A DNA stretch of 64,000 nt from Altererythrobacter sp. KTW20L (lineage in GTDB: Bacteria; Pseudomonadota; Alphaproteobacteria; Sphingomonadales; Sphingomonadaceae), in NCBI RefSeq assembly GCF_023501975.1, contig NZ_JAMFLH010000014.1, positions 1-64,000 on the forward strand, read 5' to 3'. A program made the translations under genes and the position numbers. How positions within the stretch are numbered: position 1 is the first letter of the stretch; each line of letters starts with the position of its first letter. This document shows, one piece after another, positions 36,887 to 44,761 of this stretch. Under the pieces are notes generated by a model that ran no database searches, was not told the DNA's origin, and saw only the letters and a list, made by a program, of their open reading frames with translations.

Positions 36887-37267
36887 ATGGCCGCCAGACC
36901 CCTATCGCCGCATCTTTCCATCTGGAAATGGGGACCGCACATGCTGGTCTCTATCCTCCACCGCGCGGCAGGTGATGGCATGGCCCTTGTCGGCCTGCCG
37001 GTGCTGGTCTGGTGGCTGGCCGCCATGGCAGGCGGCGCGAGTTCCTATGCCCGGTTCATGGATCATGCGATGAGCTGGTATGGTATCGTGGTGCTGATCG
37101 GACTGTCCTGGGCATTCTTCAACCACATGAGTTCTGGCCTGCGCCACTTTGTGCTCGACATGGGCGCGGGCTACGAACTGGAAACCAACAAGCGCTTCTC
37201 GGTGGTCTCGGTCATCAGCGGCGTCGTGCTGACCGTGGCCTTCTGGGCCGCGATCATCTTGCTGTAA
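36887..37267 (+). CDS. sdhC: Succinate dehydrogenase cytochrome b556 subunit
   Basis: A 126-residue membrane subunit with three helices that anchors succinate dehydrogenase and binds haem and quinone. RPLSPHLSIWKW starts it; SILHRAAGDGMAL carries the S-x-x-x-R and His residues expected for quinone and haem binding. HMSSGLRHFVLDMG contains the second conserved His. The start at 36887 is chosen by family length. sdhD follows 14 bp later. Confidence 0.95.
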   Translation: MAARPLSPHLSIWKWGPHMLVSILHRAAGDGMALVGLPVLVWWLAAMAGGASSYARFMDHAMSWYGIVVLIGLSWAFFNHMSSGLRHFVLDMGAGYELETNKRFSVVSVISGVVLTVAFWAAIILL

Positions 37268-37281
37268 GGGGGAACGGGACG

Positions 37282-37680
37282 ATGGGTAACGGAACCTCCA
37301 TAGGCAAGGTGCGCGGGCTCGGCTCGGCCAAACACGGCACGCACCACTGGCTGCTGCAGCGCTTTACCGCGGTTGGCAATTTCCTTGGCGGGTTGTTTCT
37401 GGTGGCGAGCTTCCTGCTCCTGCCCGATGCCAGCTATGCCACCGTGACCGGCTATTTCTCCCACCCGGTGGCGGCGACCCTGGTGGCGCTGTTCCTCGTC
37501 AGCGTGTTCTGGCACGCGCGGCTGGGCTTGCAGGTGCTGATCGAGGACTATGTCCACACGCCCGGCAACCACTTTGCCGCCATCGTGGTGCTCAACCTGT
37601 TCACTTTCATCGGCGCGGGCTTCGGCCTGTTCGCCATTGTCCGCCTCGCGCTTACCGCGACTCTGGGAGGTGCCGCCTGA
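37282..37680 (+). CDS. sdhD: Succinate dehydrogenase membrane anchor subunit
   Basis: A 132-residue membrane subunit with three helices. [15 protein letters not shown] and [17 protein letters not shown] are the conserved haem/quinone segments; the Asp-Tyr and His of EDYVH are present. GTG/ATG choices do not matter: the ATG at 37282 gives the expected length. Its stop overlaps sdhA by one base (TGATG). Confidence 0.94.
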   Translation: MGNGTSIGKVRGLGSAKHGTHHWLLQRFTAVGNFLGGLFLVASFLLLPDASYATVTGYFSHPVAATLVALFLVSVFWHARLGLQVLIEDYVHTPGNHFAAIVVLNLFTFIGAGFGLFAIVRLALTATLGGAA

Positions 37681-39515
37681 TGGCCAGCACTGCATCGACA
37701 CAGCCTGCCTACAAGATCATCGACCATGTCTATGACGTGGTAGTGGTGGGTGCGGGCGGATCGGGCCTGCGCGCCACGATGGGCGCTGCAGAAGCCGGAT
37801 TGCGCACCGCCAATATCTCCAAGGTCTTCCCCACGCGTTCGCACACGGTTGCGGCCCAGGGCGGCATCGCGGCGTCCTTGGGCAACAATTCGCCCGACCA
37901 CTGGACCTGGCACATGTTCGACACCGTCAAGGGCTCGGACTGGCTGGGCGACCAGGACGCGATCGAATATCTGGCGCGTGAAGCTCCGGCAGCGGTTTAC
38001 GAGCTGGAGCACGCTGGCGTGCCGTTCAGCCGCAATGCCGATGGCACGATCTACCAGCGCCCGTTCGGCGGTCACATGCAGAACATGGGCGAAGGCCCGC
38101 CTGTGCAGCGCACCGCCGCTGCCGCCGACCGTACCGGCCACGCAATGCTCCACGCGCTCTACCAGCAGAGCCTGAAGTACGCGGCGGACTTCTTCATCGA
38201 ATACTTCGCCATCGACCTCATCATGCAGGGCGAGGGCGCCAACAAGCGCTGCGTCGGCGTGATCGCCATGTGCCTCGACGATGGCACCATCCATCGCTTC
38301 CGCGCGCACGGCGTGGTGCTGGCGACGGGTGGCTATGGCCGCTGCTACTACACGGCCACCAGCGCCCACACCTGCACCGGCGACGGCGGCGGCATGGTGC
38401 TGCGCGCCGGATTGCCACTGCAGGACATGGAATTCGTCCAGTTCCACCCTACCGGCATCTATGGTGCAGGCGTGCTCATCACCGAAGGCGCGCGGGGCGA
38501 GGGCGGTTACCTGACCAATTCCGAAGGCGAGCGGTTCATGGAACGCTATGCCCCTTCGGCGAAAGACCTGGCATCGCGTGACGTTGTCAGCCGTTCGATG
38601 GCGCTGGAAATGCGCGAAGGGCGTGGCGTGGGTCCGGAAAAGGACCACATCTACCTCCACCTCGACCATATCCCGGCCGAAACGCTGGCCCAGCGGCTGC
38701 CCGGCATTACCGAAAGCGGCAAGATCTTTGCCGGCGTTGACCTGACCCGCCAGCCGCTGCCGGTGACGCCGACCGTCCATTACAACATGGGCGGCATCCC
38801 CTGTAACTACCACGGCGAGGTCGTGACCATCGGCCCCGATGGCAATCCCGACCACGTGGTCCCCGGCCTGTTCGCCGTGGGCGAGGCGGCCTGCGTTTCG
38901 GTCCACGGGGCCAACCGCCTCGGCTCCAACTCGCTGATCGACCTGGTGGTGTTCGGCCGCGCGACCGGTTTCCGCCTGAAGGAGACTATTCCGCTGGGCC
39001 AGGCGCATGATGAACTGCCCAAGGACAGCGCCGACCTCGCGCTGACCCGGCTCGACCACTTCCGCAACGCCAAGGGCGGCTCGCCCACGGCGGCGGTGCG
39101 GGCCGACATGCAGAAGACCATGCAGAAGCACGCCGCCGTGTTCCGTGACACCGCGCTGATGGCCGAAGGCGTGTCGCTGCTGGCCGAAACCAACAAGCGG
39201 ATGCAGGACATCCACGTGTCCGACCGCAGCCTGATCTGGAATTCGGACCTGATCGAGACGCTCGAACTCGACAACCTGATGGCCCAGGCCGTGGTGACGA
39301 TGAACAGCGCCGCCAATCGCAAGGAAAGCCGCGGTGCCCACGCGCACGAGGATTTCCCCGAACGCAACGATGCCGAATGGATGAAGCACACCGCCGCCTG
39401 GTTCGAAGGCTGGGGTGGTTCGGGTGGCGAAGTGCGGATCGATTATCGCCCGGTCCACGAATATACGCTGACCGACGATATCGAGTACATCAAACCGAAG
39501 AAGCGGGTTTATTGA
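37680..39515 (+). CDS. sdhA: Succinate dehydrogenase flavoprotein subunit
   Basis: A 611-residue subunit that oxidises succinate to fumarate in the TCA cycle. [15 protein letters not shown] binds [17 protein letters not shown] holds the His that attaches FAD covalently, and [23 protein letters not shown] carries substrate-binding and catalytic Arg. Length and motifs match the family. No sdhB follows; a terminator and a convergent gene come next. Confidence 0.97.
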   Translation: MASTASTQPAYKIIDHVYDVVVVGAGGSGLRATMGAAEAGLRTANISKVFPTRSHTVAAQGGIAASLGNNSPDHWTWHMFDTVKGSDWLGDQDAIEYLAREAPAAVYELEHAGVPFSRNADGTIYQRPFGGHMQNMGEGPPVQRTAAAADRTGHAMLHALYQQSLKYAADFFIEYFAIDLIMQGEGANKRCVGVIAMCLDDGTIHRFRAHGVVLATGGYGRCYYTATSAHTCTGDGGGMVLRAGLPLQDMEFVQFHPTGIYGAGVLITEGARGEGGYLTNSEGERFMERYAPSAKDLASRDVVSRSMALEMREGRGVGPEKDHIYLHLDHIPAETLAQRLPGITESGKIFAGVDLTRQPLPVTPTVHYNMGGIPCNYHGEVVTIGPDGNPDHVVPGLFAVGEAACVSVHGANRLGSNSLIDLVVFGRATGFRLKETIPLGQAHDELPKDSADLALTRLDHFRNAKGGSPTAAVRADMQKTMQKHAAVFRDTALMAEGVSLLAETNKRMQDIHVSDRSLIWNSDLIETLELDNLMAQAVVTMNSAANRKESRGAHAHEDFPERNDAEWMKHTAAWFEGWGGSGGEVRIDYRPVHEYTLTDDIEYIKPKKRVY

Positions 39516-39520
39516 TCGGC

Positions 39521-39556
39521 AGCGGCGCGGATTGCTCCGCGCCGCTACAATCTTTT
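39521..39556 (+). terminator. Rho-independent terminator after sdhA
   Basis: AGCGGCGCGGA-ttgc-TCCGCGCCGCT is a perfect 11-bp stem 6 bp after the sdhA stop, followed by TCTTTT. It ends the sdhCDA transcript; the usp gene converges from the other side. Confidence 0.88.
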
Positions 39557-39559
39557 AGC

Positions 39560-40405
39560 TTAGTTCGCCATCAGCACCGGCAGGCGCAGGACGTTCAGCA
39601 CGTCGAGTGTCGCGCCGCCGAGCAGGAATTCGCGCAGCCGCGAATGGCCATGCGCGCCCATCACCAGCATATCAGCCCCGGCGTCCCGCGCTTCTTCCTG
39701 CAAGGCATCGCCAATCCAGCGGCTGCCCTTGCTGCGATGTTCGACCGTGGCCTTGATGCCGTGACGGGCGACAGAGGCACACAGGTCCTCCGGCGCGATG
39801 CCGGTGTCGATGGACTTCTCGTCCCCGATGACCAGGAACACCACTTCCTCGATCCCCGGCAGCAGGGCCAGGGCATCGCCCAGGGCGCGGGCGGCCCCGC
39901 GGCTGTTGTCCCAGGCCACGGCGATTTTTCGGGCGGAATAGCCGCCCGCATGGCCGTGGGGCACCAGCAGCAGCGGTCGCCCGGCATCGAACAGCAGGCC
40001 TTCGCAGACCAGCCGTTCGCTCAGCATGCCCTCCTTGCTGCTGCTGCAGATCACCAGGTCATGCAGGCGCGCACGATCGTTCACGAAGCGGAAGAATCCG
40101 CGCGAATGGTCGAGCCTGGCGATCACCGACAGATCGAGCGACCTGGCCGCGCAGGCACTTTCCATCGCTGCAATGTTGTCGAACTTGAGCTGGTCGAGCT
40201 TGTCGGAAGCCGTCGCCATCTGTTCGCGGGTGCGGCTGCTGGCGCTGAAGGGATTGGCATTGTCGGTATTGAGCAGCATGGCTGTCAGCGCCATGCCGTG
40301 GCCTGCACACAGGTCCAGCGCATAGGCTGCCGGACCGCGTTCAAGGTTGAAGGTCTCGACAGGCGCATAGAGCAGCGCGGTCCTGGTTAGCGGAATGGTC
40401 GTCAT
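39560..40405 (-). CDS. Universal stress protein with tandem Usp domains
   Basis: A 281-residue cytoplasmic stress protein made of two Usp domains. The C-terminal one carries VMGAHGHSRLREFLLGGAT, the ATP-binding G-x-x-G-x(9)-G(S/T)-type motif, whereas the N-terminal copy is degenerate (DLVICSSSKEG). A GAGGAGG site precedes the ATG at 40405. It lies near an NsrR-like unit and could respond to redox or oxygen stress, as such proteins often do. Confidence 0.88.
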   Translation of the reverse strand: MTTIPLTRTALLYAPVETFNLERGPAAYALDLCAGHGMALTAMLLNTDNANPFSASSRTREQMATASDKLDQLKFDNIAAMESACAARSLDLSVIARLDHSRGFFRFVNDRARLHDLVICSSSKEGMLSERLVCEGLLFDAGRPLLLVPHGHAGGYSARKIAVAWDNSRGAARALGDALALLPGIEEVVFLVIGDEKSIDTGIAPEDLCASVARHGIKATVEHRSKGSRWIGDALQEEARDAGADMLVMGAHGHSRLREFLLGGATLDVLNVLRLPVLMAN

Positions 40406-40609
40406 GGCAGATCCTCCTCGAAAGCTGTGGAGCCGGAGTCTTCGGTGACGGCGAAGGGGTGGAGAGCCGACACCGGGCAAACCCCGGCGCGGTCCGACAT
40501 CACGACCAGATGGTCGCCAGAGGGGCCCGGTCCCGCAAGGTGCATAGTAGGCAACTGCTGCCGGGTGGCAATTGATCCCGCGCAAGTGCCCGCCTTTGTC
40601 GGGTCGATG

Positions 40610-41098
40610 TCAGGCTGGCAGGGCGGGAGGAGCTGTTGATTCCGGGGCGGGCTCGTCGATCGCCAGGCGTTCCAGCAGAGACCTGCGCTGGCCCTTCACG
40701 AAATCGGCCAGGGTGAACTGGTCGAGATGCGACAGGAAGGCGTCGAGCGCGCCAGCCAGCGCAGGCTTGAGGCGGCAGGCGCCGTCAATGGCGCAACCGC
40801 CCTCGGCTTCGGCCCGACTTCCGCCCATGCAGGTGACAAAGCCGTCGAACCGCTCAAGGCGGCGGACCACCGAGCCGACGTTGATTTCCTTCGGCGGTCG
40901 CGCCAGCCGCAGGCCGCCGCCACGCCCGCGGAGGGTCTCCACCAGCCCCTCGGCCTGGAGTGCCTGGACGACCTTGGCGAGGTGGTTGCGTGAAATACCG
41001 TAGCGCAGGGCGATCTCGTCAATCGTCGCCTGGCTGCGGGTGGCCCCCAGCATCATCAGCACCCTGAGGGCATAGTCCGTGTGCAAGCTCAACTGCAT
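40610..41098 (-). CDS. Rrf2 family regulator, NsrR-like
   Basis: A 162-residue winged-helix repressor. MQLSLHTDYALRVLMMLG opens the Rrf2 fold, ISRNHLAKVVQALQAEGLVE is the recognition helix, and three cysteines in CMGGSRAEAEGGCAIDGAC (C-x11-C-x5-C) could bind an iron-sulphur cluster, as in NsrR. It diverges from a truncated haemoglobin gene, so it probably senses nitric oxide. Start at 41098 leaves an 79-bp divergent promoter region. Confidence 0.88.
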   Translation of the reverse strand: MQLSLHTDYALRVLMMLGATRSQATIDEIALRYGISRNHLAKVVQALQAEGLVETLRGRGGGLRLARPPKEINVGSVVRRLERFDGFVTCMGGSRAEAEGGCAIDGACRLKPALAGALDAFLSHLDQFTLADFVKGQRRSLLERLAIDEPAPESTAPPALPA

Positions 41099-41101
41099 AA
41101 A

Positions 41102-41161
41102 ACAGGTATACAGGATATTGCTTTTACAGGCAAGCTTGTTAAACAGGCATATCAAATGCCT
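41102..41161. promoter_or_regulatory. Divergent operator region of the Rrf2/haemoglobin unit
   Basis: AGGCAT-atcaa-ATGCCT (41145-41161) is a perfect 6-bp inverted repeat 16 bp before the haemoglobin ATG. ACAGG appears four times (41102, 41110, 41126, 41143), three of them in the A+T-rich intergenic segment. Either could be the Rrf2 binding site. Which half-site is used cannot be decided from the sequence. Confidence 0.6.
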
Positions 41162-41177
41162 CTTAGTGAGTCGAGCC

Positions 41178-41666
41178 ATGCAAACTGCCATCAGCCGCAC
41201 CCCCGACCACCGCGCTCGCATAGAGGCGATCCGCCAGCGCAAGCGGGAAGAGGCCGAAGCCATCGGTATCGACGAGGAGTTGATCGACCGCGTAGTTGAG
41301 CGCTTCTACACCCGCGTACGAAGGGACGACCTGCTCGGCCCGATCTTTGCAGAACGGATCACCGACTGGCCGGTCCACCTTGGCCGGATGAAGCAGTTCT
41401 GGCGCTCGGTCCTGCTGGGTACGGCAGAATTCTCGGGCAATCCGATGGTCCGCCACCAGGCCATTCCGGGCCTTGAGGAACGGCACTTCGCCCACTGGCT
41501 CGACCTGTTCTACCAGACCCTGCGCGATGAATGCCCGCAGTCTGCCGGGGTGGCCGAATATGCCGCCCGCGCGCGGATGATCGCCGAAAGCCTGCTGATC
41601 GGAATCGAAATGCGCCGCGACGGACTGACGCCGCATGCGCCCAAAAGGAGCCTGCCCCATGTTTGA
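41178..41666 (+). CDS. Group III truncated haemoglobin
   Basis: A 162-residue globin. After a basic N-terminus it follows the group III pattern: VVERFYTRVRRDDLLGPIFAERI, then MKQFWRSVLLGT, HQAIPGLEERHFAHWLDLFYQTL with the proximal His region. It can bind oxygen or detoxify nitric oxide. The ATG at 41178 fits the operator distance. The next gene overlaps it by 8 bp, so the three plus-strand genes form an operon. Confidence 0.9.
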   Translation: MQTAISRTPDHRARIEAIRQRKREEAEAIGIDEELIDRVVERFYTRVRRDDLLGPIFAERITDWPVHLGRMKQFWRSVLLGTAEFSGNPMVRHQAIPGLEERHFAHWLDLFYQTLRDECPQSAGVAEYAARARMIAESLLIGIEMRRDGLTPHAPKRSLPHV

Positions 41667-42111
41667 ACAGCACGATACAGACTTCGCCCGCTTTGCCGAT
41701 CCGGTCGATTTCGACCTGGCACAGACGACCGGGATATTGCCGGAGGTGACAGCCGCTCCGGCCCAGCCGGAAAGCCGCCGGTTCGAACTGCCGGGCAACA
41801 TCTGGGTTGGCATGATCGCCAGCTATGCGGTGTTCTTCGCCGCCATCGCACTTGCCACTGGCGGCAGCGGACATGCCCGCTTCGCCATTGTCATCTCGAT
41901 CCTCTACACCGCGATCTTCTTCGGCGTGGCGCGGATCCTCGCCCGGCAGGCGGGGCCGGATGGCCGTTCGCCACTGCTGCGCGGTGAGCCGTTGCAGACC
42001 TGGTGCGGGCCGATGGATGCAAAAGCGGTCTATGGCCAGGTGCTGGTTGTGCCGATGGCCGTCGCCGCATTCGGCATGGGCATCGCCGTGATCTGTGCGG
42101 TGACACTGTGA
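41659..42111 (+). CDS. Conserved hypothetical membrane protein
   Basis: A 150-residue protein with an acidic N-terminal tail and three probable membrane helices (about residues 50-68, 75-95 and 125-148; the middle two are clear). AGGAG precedes the ATG by 9 bp. Family not recognised beyond conservation next to haemoglobin and DUF1971. It overlaps the haemoglobin end and is overlapped by the next gene (GTGA). Confidence 0.7.
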   Translation: MFEQHDTDFARFADPVDFDLAQTTGILPEVTAAPAQPESRRFELPGNIWVGMIASYAVFFAAIALATGGSGHARFAIVISILYTAIFFGVARILARQAGPDGRSPLLRGEPLQTWCGPMDAKAVYGQVLVVPMAVAAFGMGIAVICAVTL

Positions 42112-42407
42112 GCGACCGAGGCATTCCCGATGGTTTTGCCGTAGTGCGGACCATCGGGCCTTTCAGCGCCGAAACCTTGCCCAAGGGGCTGCTGGCCGAA
42201 CACCGGCTGAAGCCGGACAGGTGGGGCCGGATTTCGCTGCATGAAGGGGAAGTGCGGCTGGTTATGGATGATGGATCGGGCACGGTTACGCACCTTGCTG
42301 CACCTGCCACCGCCATGATCCTGCCCGAAGTGCCGCACCATGTGGAATTCGACGACGATTTCCTGCTTGAGATTGCCTTCCTGACGCGCGCTGAGGGTCA
42401 GGACTGA
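42108..42407 (+). CDS. DUF1971 domain protein (cupin-like)
   Basis: A 99-residue small protein from a GTG start that overlaps the preceding stop. FAVVRTIGPFSAETLPKGL, AEHRLKPDRWGRISL and EVPHHVEF match DUF1971, a single-domain cupin fold also found at the N-terminus of some TehB-like tellurite methyltransferases. In alphaproteobacteria it often lies in NsrR-type nitrosative stress operons, consistent with the haemoglobin upstream. Exact reaction is unknown. Converges on and overlaps the cyclophilin gene by 10 bp. Confidence 0.85.
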   Translation: MSDRGIPDGFAVVRTIGPFSAETLPKGLLAEHRLKPDRWGRISLHEGEVRLVMDDGSGTVTHLAAPATAMILPEVPHHVEFDDDFLLEIAFLTRAEGQD

Positions 42408-43036
42408 TCGGGTAGCTCCACCACCACCGCATCCACGATCACCACCGGCTGGGCCAGCATCTCGCCCTTCATCCAGCCTTCGCCCTTGTCGGGATCGCGC
42501 GGGGCGGCGTGGATCGCTTCGATCACATCCATGCCGCCCACCACCCGGCCGAACACGGCATAGCCATCGTGCCACTGCGGGTCTTCGTTGCCGGGGTTGG
42601 CGTCCATTGCGGGCTGGGCCTGCAGCATGATCGAGAAATCGCCGGTCGCGCTGCCGGGTTCATTGCGCGCCATCGACAGCGCGCCGCGCACGTGGGCAAG
42701 GCCGGTCACACTGGTCGGCTCATGCGCGATGGGCGGCAGGATGCGGTCGGGATCGTACTGCGTGCCGCCCTGGATCAACCCGTTGGGCTGCGGTTCCCAG
42801 TCAAGGATCATCGCCCGGTAGAACACCGCCCCATCGAACCGGTCCTCCTCGACATAGCGCAGGAAGTTGCCCGCAGTGATGGGTGCGCGTTCGGTCTCCA
42901 GCGCGATCAGGATAGTGCCCATGGTGGTTTGCAATTCGACGTGGGTCGTGCGCGGTGCGGGCGCGGGTAGGAGTTCTTCCTGCGCGAGGGCGGGGGAGGC
43001 AAGCGCCAACACGGCGGCGGCGAATCGGATCAGCAT
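42398..43036 (-). CDS. Periplasmic cyclophilin-type peptidyl-prolyl isomerase
   Basis: A 212-residue protein with a signal peptide ending SPALAQEE. The domain begins HVELQTTMGTILIALETERAP and includes NFLRYVEEDRFDGAVFYRAM, GALSMAR and FSIMLQAQPAMDANPGNEDPQ-like active-site region, followed by GYAVFGRVVGGMDVI. It assists folding in the periplasm by cis-trans proline isomerisation. Catalytic Arg (FYRAM) is present. Confidence 0.92.
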   Translation of the reverse strand: MLIRFAAAVLALASPALAQEELLPAPAPRTTHVELQTTMGTILIALETERAPITAGNFLRYVEEDRFDGAVFYRAMILDWEPQPNGLIQGGTQYDPDRILPPIAHEPTSVTGLAHVRGALSMARNEPGSATGDFSIMLQAQPAMDANPGNEDPQWHDGYAVFGRVVGGMDVIEAIHAAPRDPDKGEGWMKGEMLAQPVVIVDAVVVELPDQS

Positions 43037-43068
43037 GCCCGCAATCTAGGTTGGGATGGTCCTTCCGC

Positions 43069-44244
43069 CTAGCGCCGCCGAAGCTTGTCGGGGGTGAGCT
43101 GGTCCACCCGGTTCACCCCCATGAGCTGCATCCCGCGCCGGATTTCGGCGTCCAGAAGCCCCACGGCCCGGTCCACGCCGGGCTGGCCCGCCGCCGCCAG
43201 GGCATAGAGATAGAGCCTGCCGCCGCTCACGCCCTTGGCCCCGGTCGCCAGCGCTTTCAGGACATGCGATCCGCGCCGCACGCCGCCGTCGAGGATCACT
43301 TCCATCCGGTCACCCACGGCCTGGACGATCTCGTCGAGCTGGTCGAACGGAGCCCGGCTGCCATCGAGTTGCCGCCCGCCGTGGTTCGACACCATGATTG
43401 CATCGACCCCCATGTCCGCCGCGCGCCGCGCATCGCCCACCGACATCACGCCCTTGAGGCAGAACTTGCCGCCCCACTGGTCGCGCAGATGTTCTGCCGC
43501 CTGCCAGTTGAGGCCGGGATCGAGCATCGAGTTGAAATAGTCCTGGATCGAGATCGAGGCGTTGGAGCCTGCCGCCACATGGGTGGAGAGGTTGGGCAGG
43601 TCGAATTTCTCGCGGAACAGGAAATTCAGCGCCCATGCCGGATGCGTGGCATAGGACAGGAAGCTGGCGGGTGTGATCTTCGGCGGGGTCTGGAAGCCGG
43701 TGCGCTTGCAGCGTTCGCGGTTGCCTGAAACCACCGTGTCCACTGTCAGGGTGATGGCATCGAACTTCGCCGCCTTGGCCCGCTCGACCAGCGCCGCGTT
43801 GAGGCCGCGATCCTTGTGGTAGTAGTATTGCAGCATCTTGGGCCCGGCATAGTTCGCGCCCACTTCCTCGATGCTCACGCTCGACAGGCTGGATATGCCG
43901 AACCACAGGTTGAACTTCTCGGCCACGGCGGCAGTCGCCCGTTCGCCCTGCCAGTGGAACAGCCGTTGCAGCGCCGTGGGGCTGAGCATCAGCGGCAGCG
44001 ACGTGGTGCGGCCCATGATGGTGGCGGACGGGTCGATGTTGTCGGCCCCCACCAGCACATCGGGTACGAGGTCCACATCTTCGAAGGCGGCAGTGTTGCG
44101 GTCCTTCGTGCTCTCGTCGTCAGCCGCGCCGTCGATGTAGTGGAACACCGGATATGGCAGGCGGCGCTGCGCCAATTCGCGGAAATCTGCCACGTTCTGG
44201 CAATCGTCCAGGCGGCGCACGGCATAGGGGAATTTCTTGCTCAT
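43069..44244 (-). CDS. FMN-dependent alpha-hydroxyacid dehydrogenase (L-lactate dehydrogenase-like)
   Basis: A 391-residue flavoprotein. PYPVFHYIDGAADDESTKDRN near the start, the catalytic LQYYYHKD, DAITLTVDTVVSGNRERC, CLKGVMSVGDA and the SNHGGRQLDG motif with catalytic His are all present. It oxidises L-lactate or a related hydroxyacid to the keto acid; members of the LldD branch pass electrons to the quinone pool. No lactate permease is near, so the substrate is not settled. Confidence 0.92.
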   Translation of the reverse strand: MSKKFPYAVRRLDDCQNVADFRELAQRRLPYPVFHYIDGAADDESTKDRNTAAFEDVDLVPDVLVGADNIDPSATIMGRTTSLPLMLSPTALQRLFHWQGERATAAVAEKFNLWFGISSLSSVSIEEVGANYAGPKMLQYYYHKDRGLNAALVERAKAAKFDAITLTVDTVVSGNRERCKRTGFQTPPKITPASFLSYATHPAWALNFLFREKFDLPNLSTHVAAGSNASISIQDYFNSMLDPGLNWQAAEHLRDQWGGKFCLKGVMSVGDARRAADMGVDAIMVSNHGGRQLDGSRAPFDQLDEIVQAVGDRMEVILDGGVRRGSHVLKALATGAKGVSGGRLYLYALAAAGQPGVDRAVGLLDAEIRRGMQLMGVNRVDQLTPDKLRRR

Positions 44245-44305
44245 GGTCGGGCGCTGTTACAGCCCCGCCGCGAGTGAAGGGAGGGCATTCACCGGCAGTT
44301 CAGAT

Positions 44306-44315
44306 TACAAATGTA
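44306..44315. promoter_or_regulatory. BlaI/MecI-type operator
   Basis: TACA-aa-TGTA is a perfect BlaI/MecI/CopY half-site pair, 38 bp upstream of the BlaI start. Extended bases (GATTACA and TGTAGTC) are nearly palindromic. It very likely autoregulates the BlaI operon. Confidence 0.85.
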
Positions 44316-44353
44316 GTCATAGCGCCGTTCCACGGTCGATCAAGGAGGCCGCA

Positions 44354-44761
44354 GTGGCGGATACCGACAGCGATTTGCCAGCCAACGAATCCGGGGCAGA
44401 GCGGATCAGCGATGCCGAACACGCGGTCATGGAAGCCTTGTGGGAACGCTCGCCGCAGAGCGCCGCCGAAGTCTGCGACATGGTGTGCGGGGCGCGCGGC
44501 TGGTCCATGCCGACGGTGAAGACGCTGCTGGCCCGCCTTGTGTCCAAGGGTGCGCTGGGCACCACGCCGCAGGGCCGCCGCTTCCTCTACACCCCGCTGA
44601 TCGAGCGCAGCGCCTATGTCGGCACCGAAAGCCGCCGGCTGGTTGACCGGCTGTTCGGCGGCCGCGCCGCGCCGCTGTTCGCCCATCTCGCTGCCAGCGA
44701 ACAACTGACCGACGACGACATCGCCGAGATCGAGCGCCTGCTGCAGGAGCTGCGGAAATGA
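44354..44761 (+). CDS. BlaI/MecI/CopY family repressor
   Basis: A 135-residue winged-helix repressor from a GTG start preceded by AAGGAGG. ISDAEHAVMEALWERSPQSAAEV and MPTVKTLLARLVSKGALGT form the DNA-binding domain, and the C-terminal part is the dimer helix. MecI-type repressors are cut or released by the M56 peptidase next to them. The gene overlaps it by 4 bp, so they form one operon. Confidence 0.92.
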   Translation: MADTDSDLPANESGAERISDAEHAVMEALWERSPQSAAEVCDMVCGARGWSMPTVKTLLARLVSKGALGTTPQGRRFLYTPLIERSAYVGTESRRLVDRLFGGRAAPLFAHLAASEQLTDDDIAEIERLLQELRK

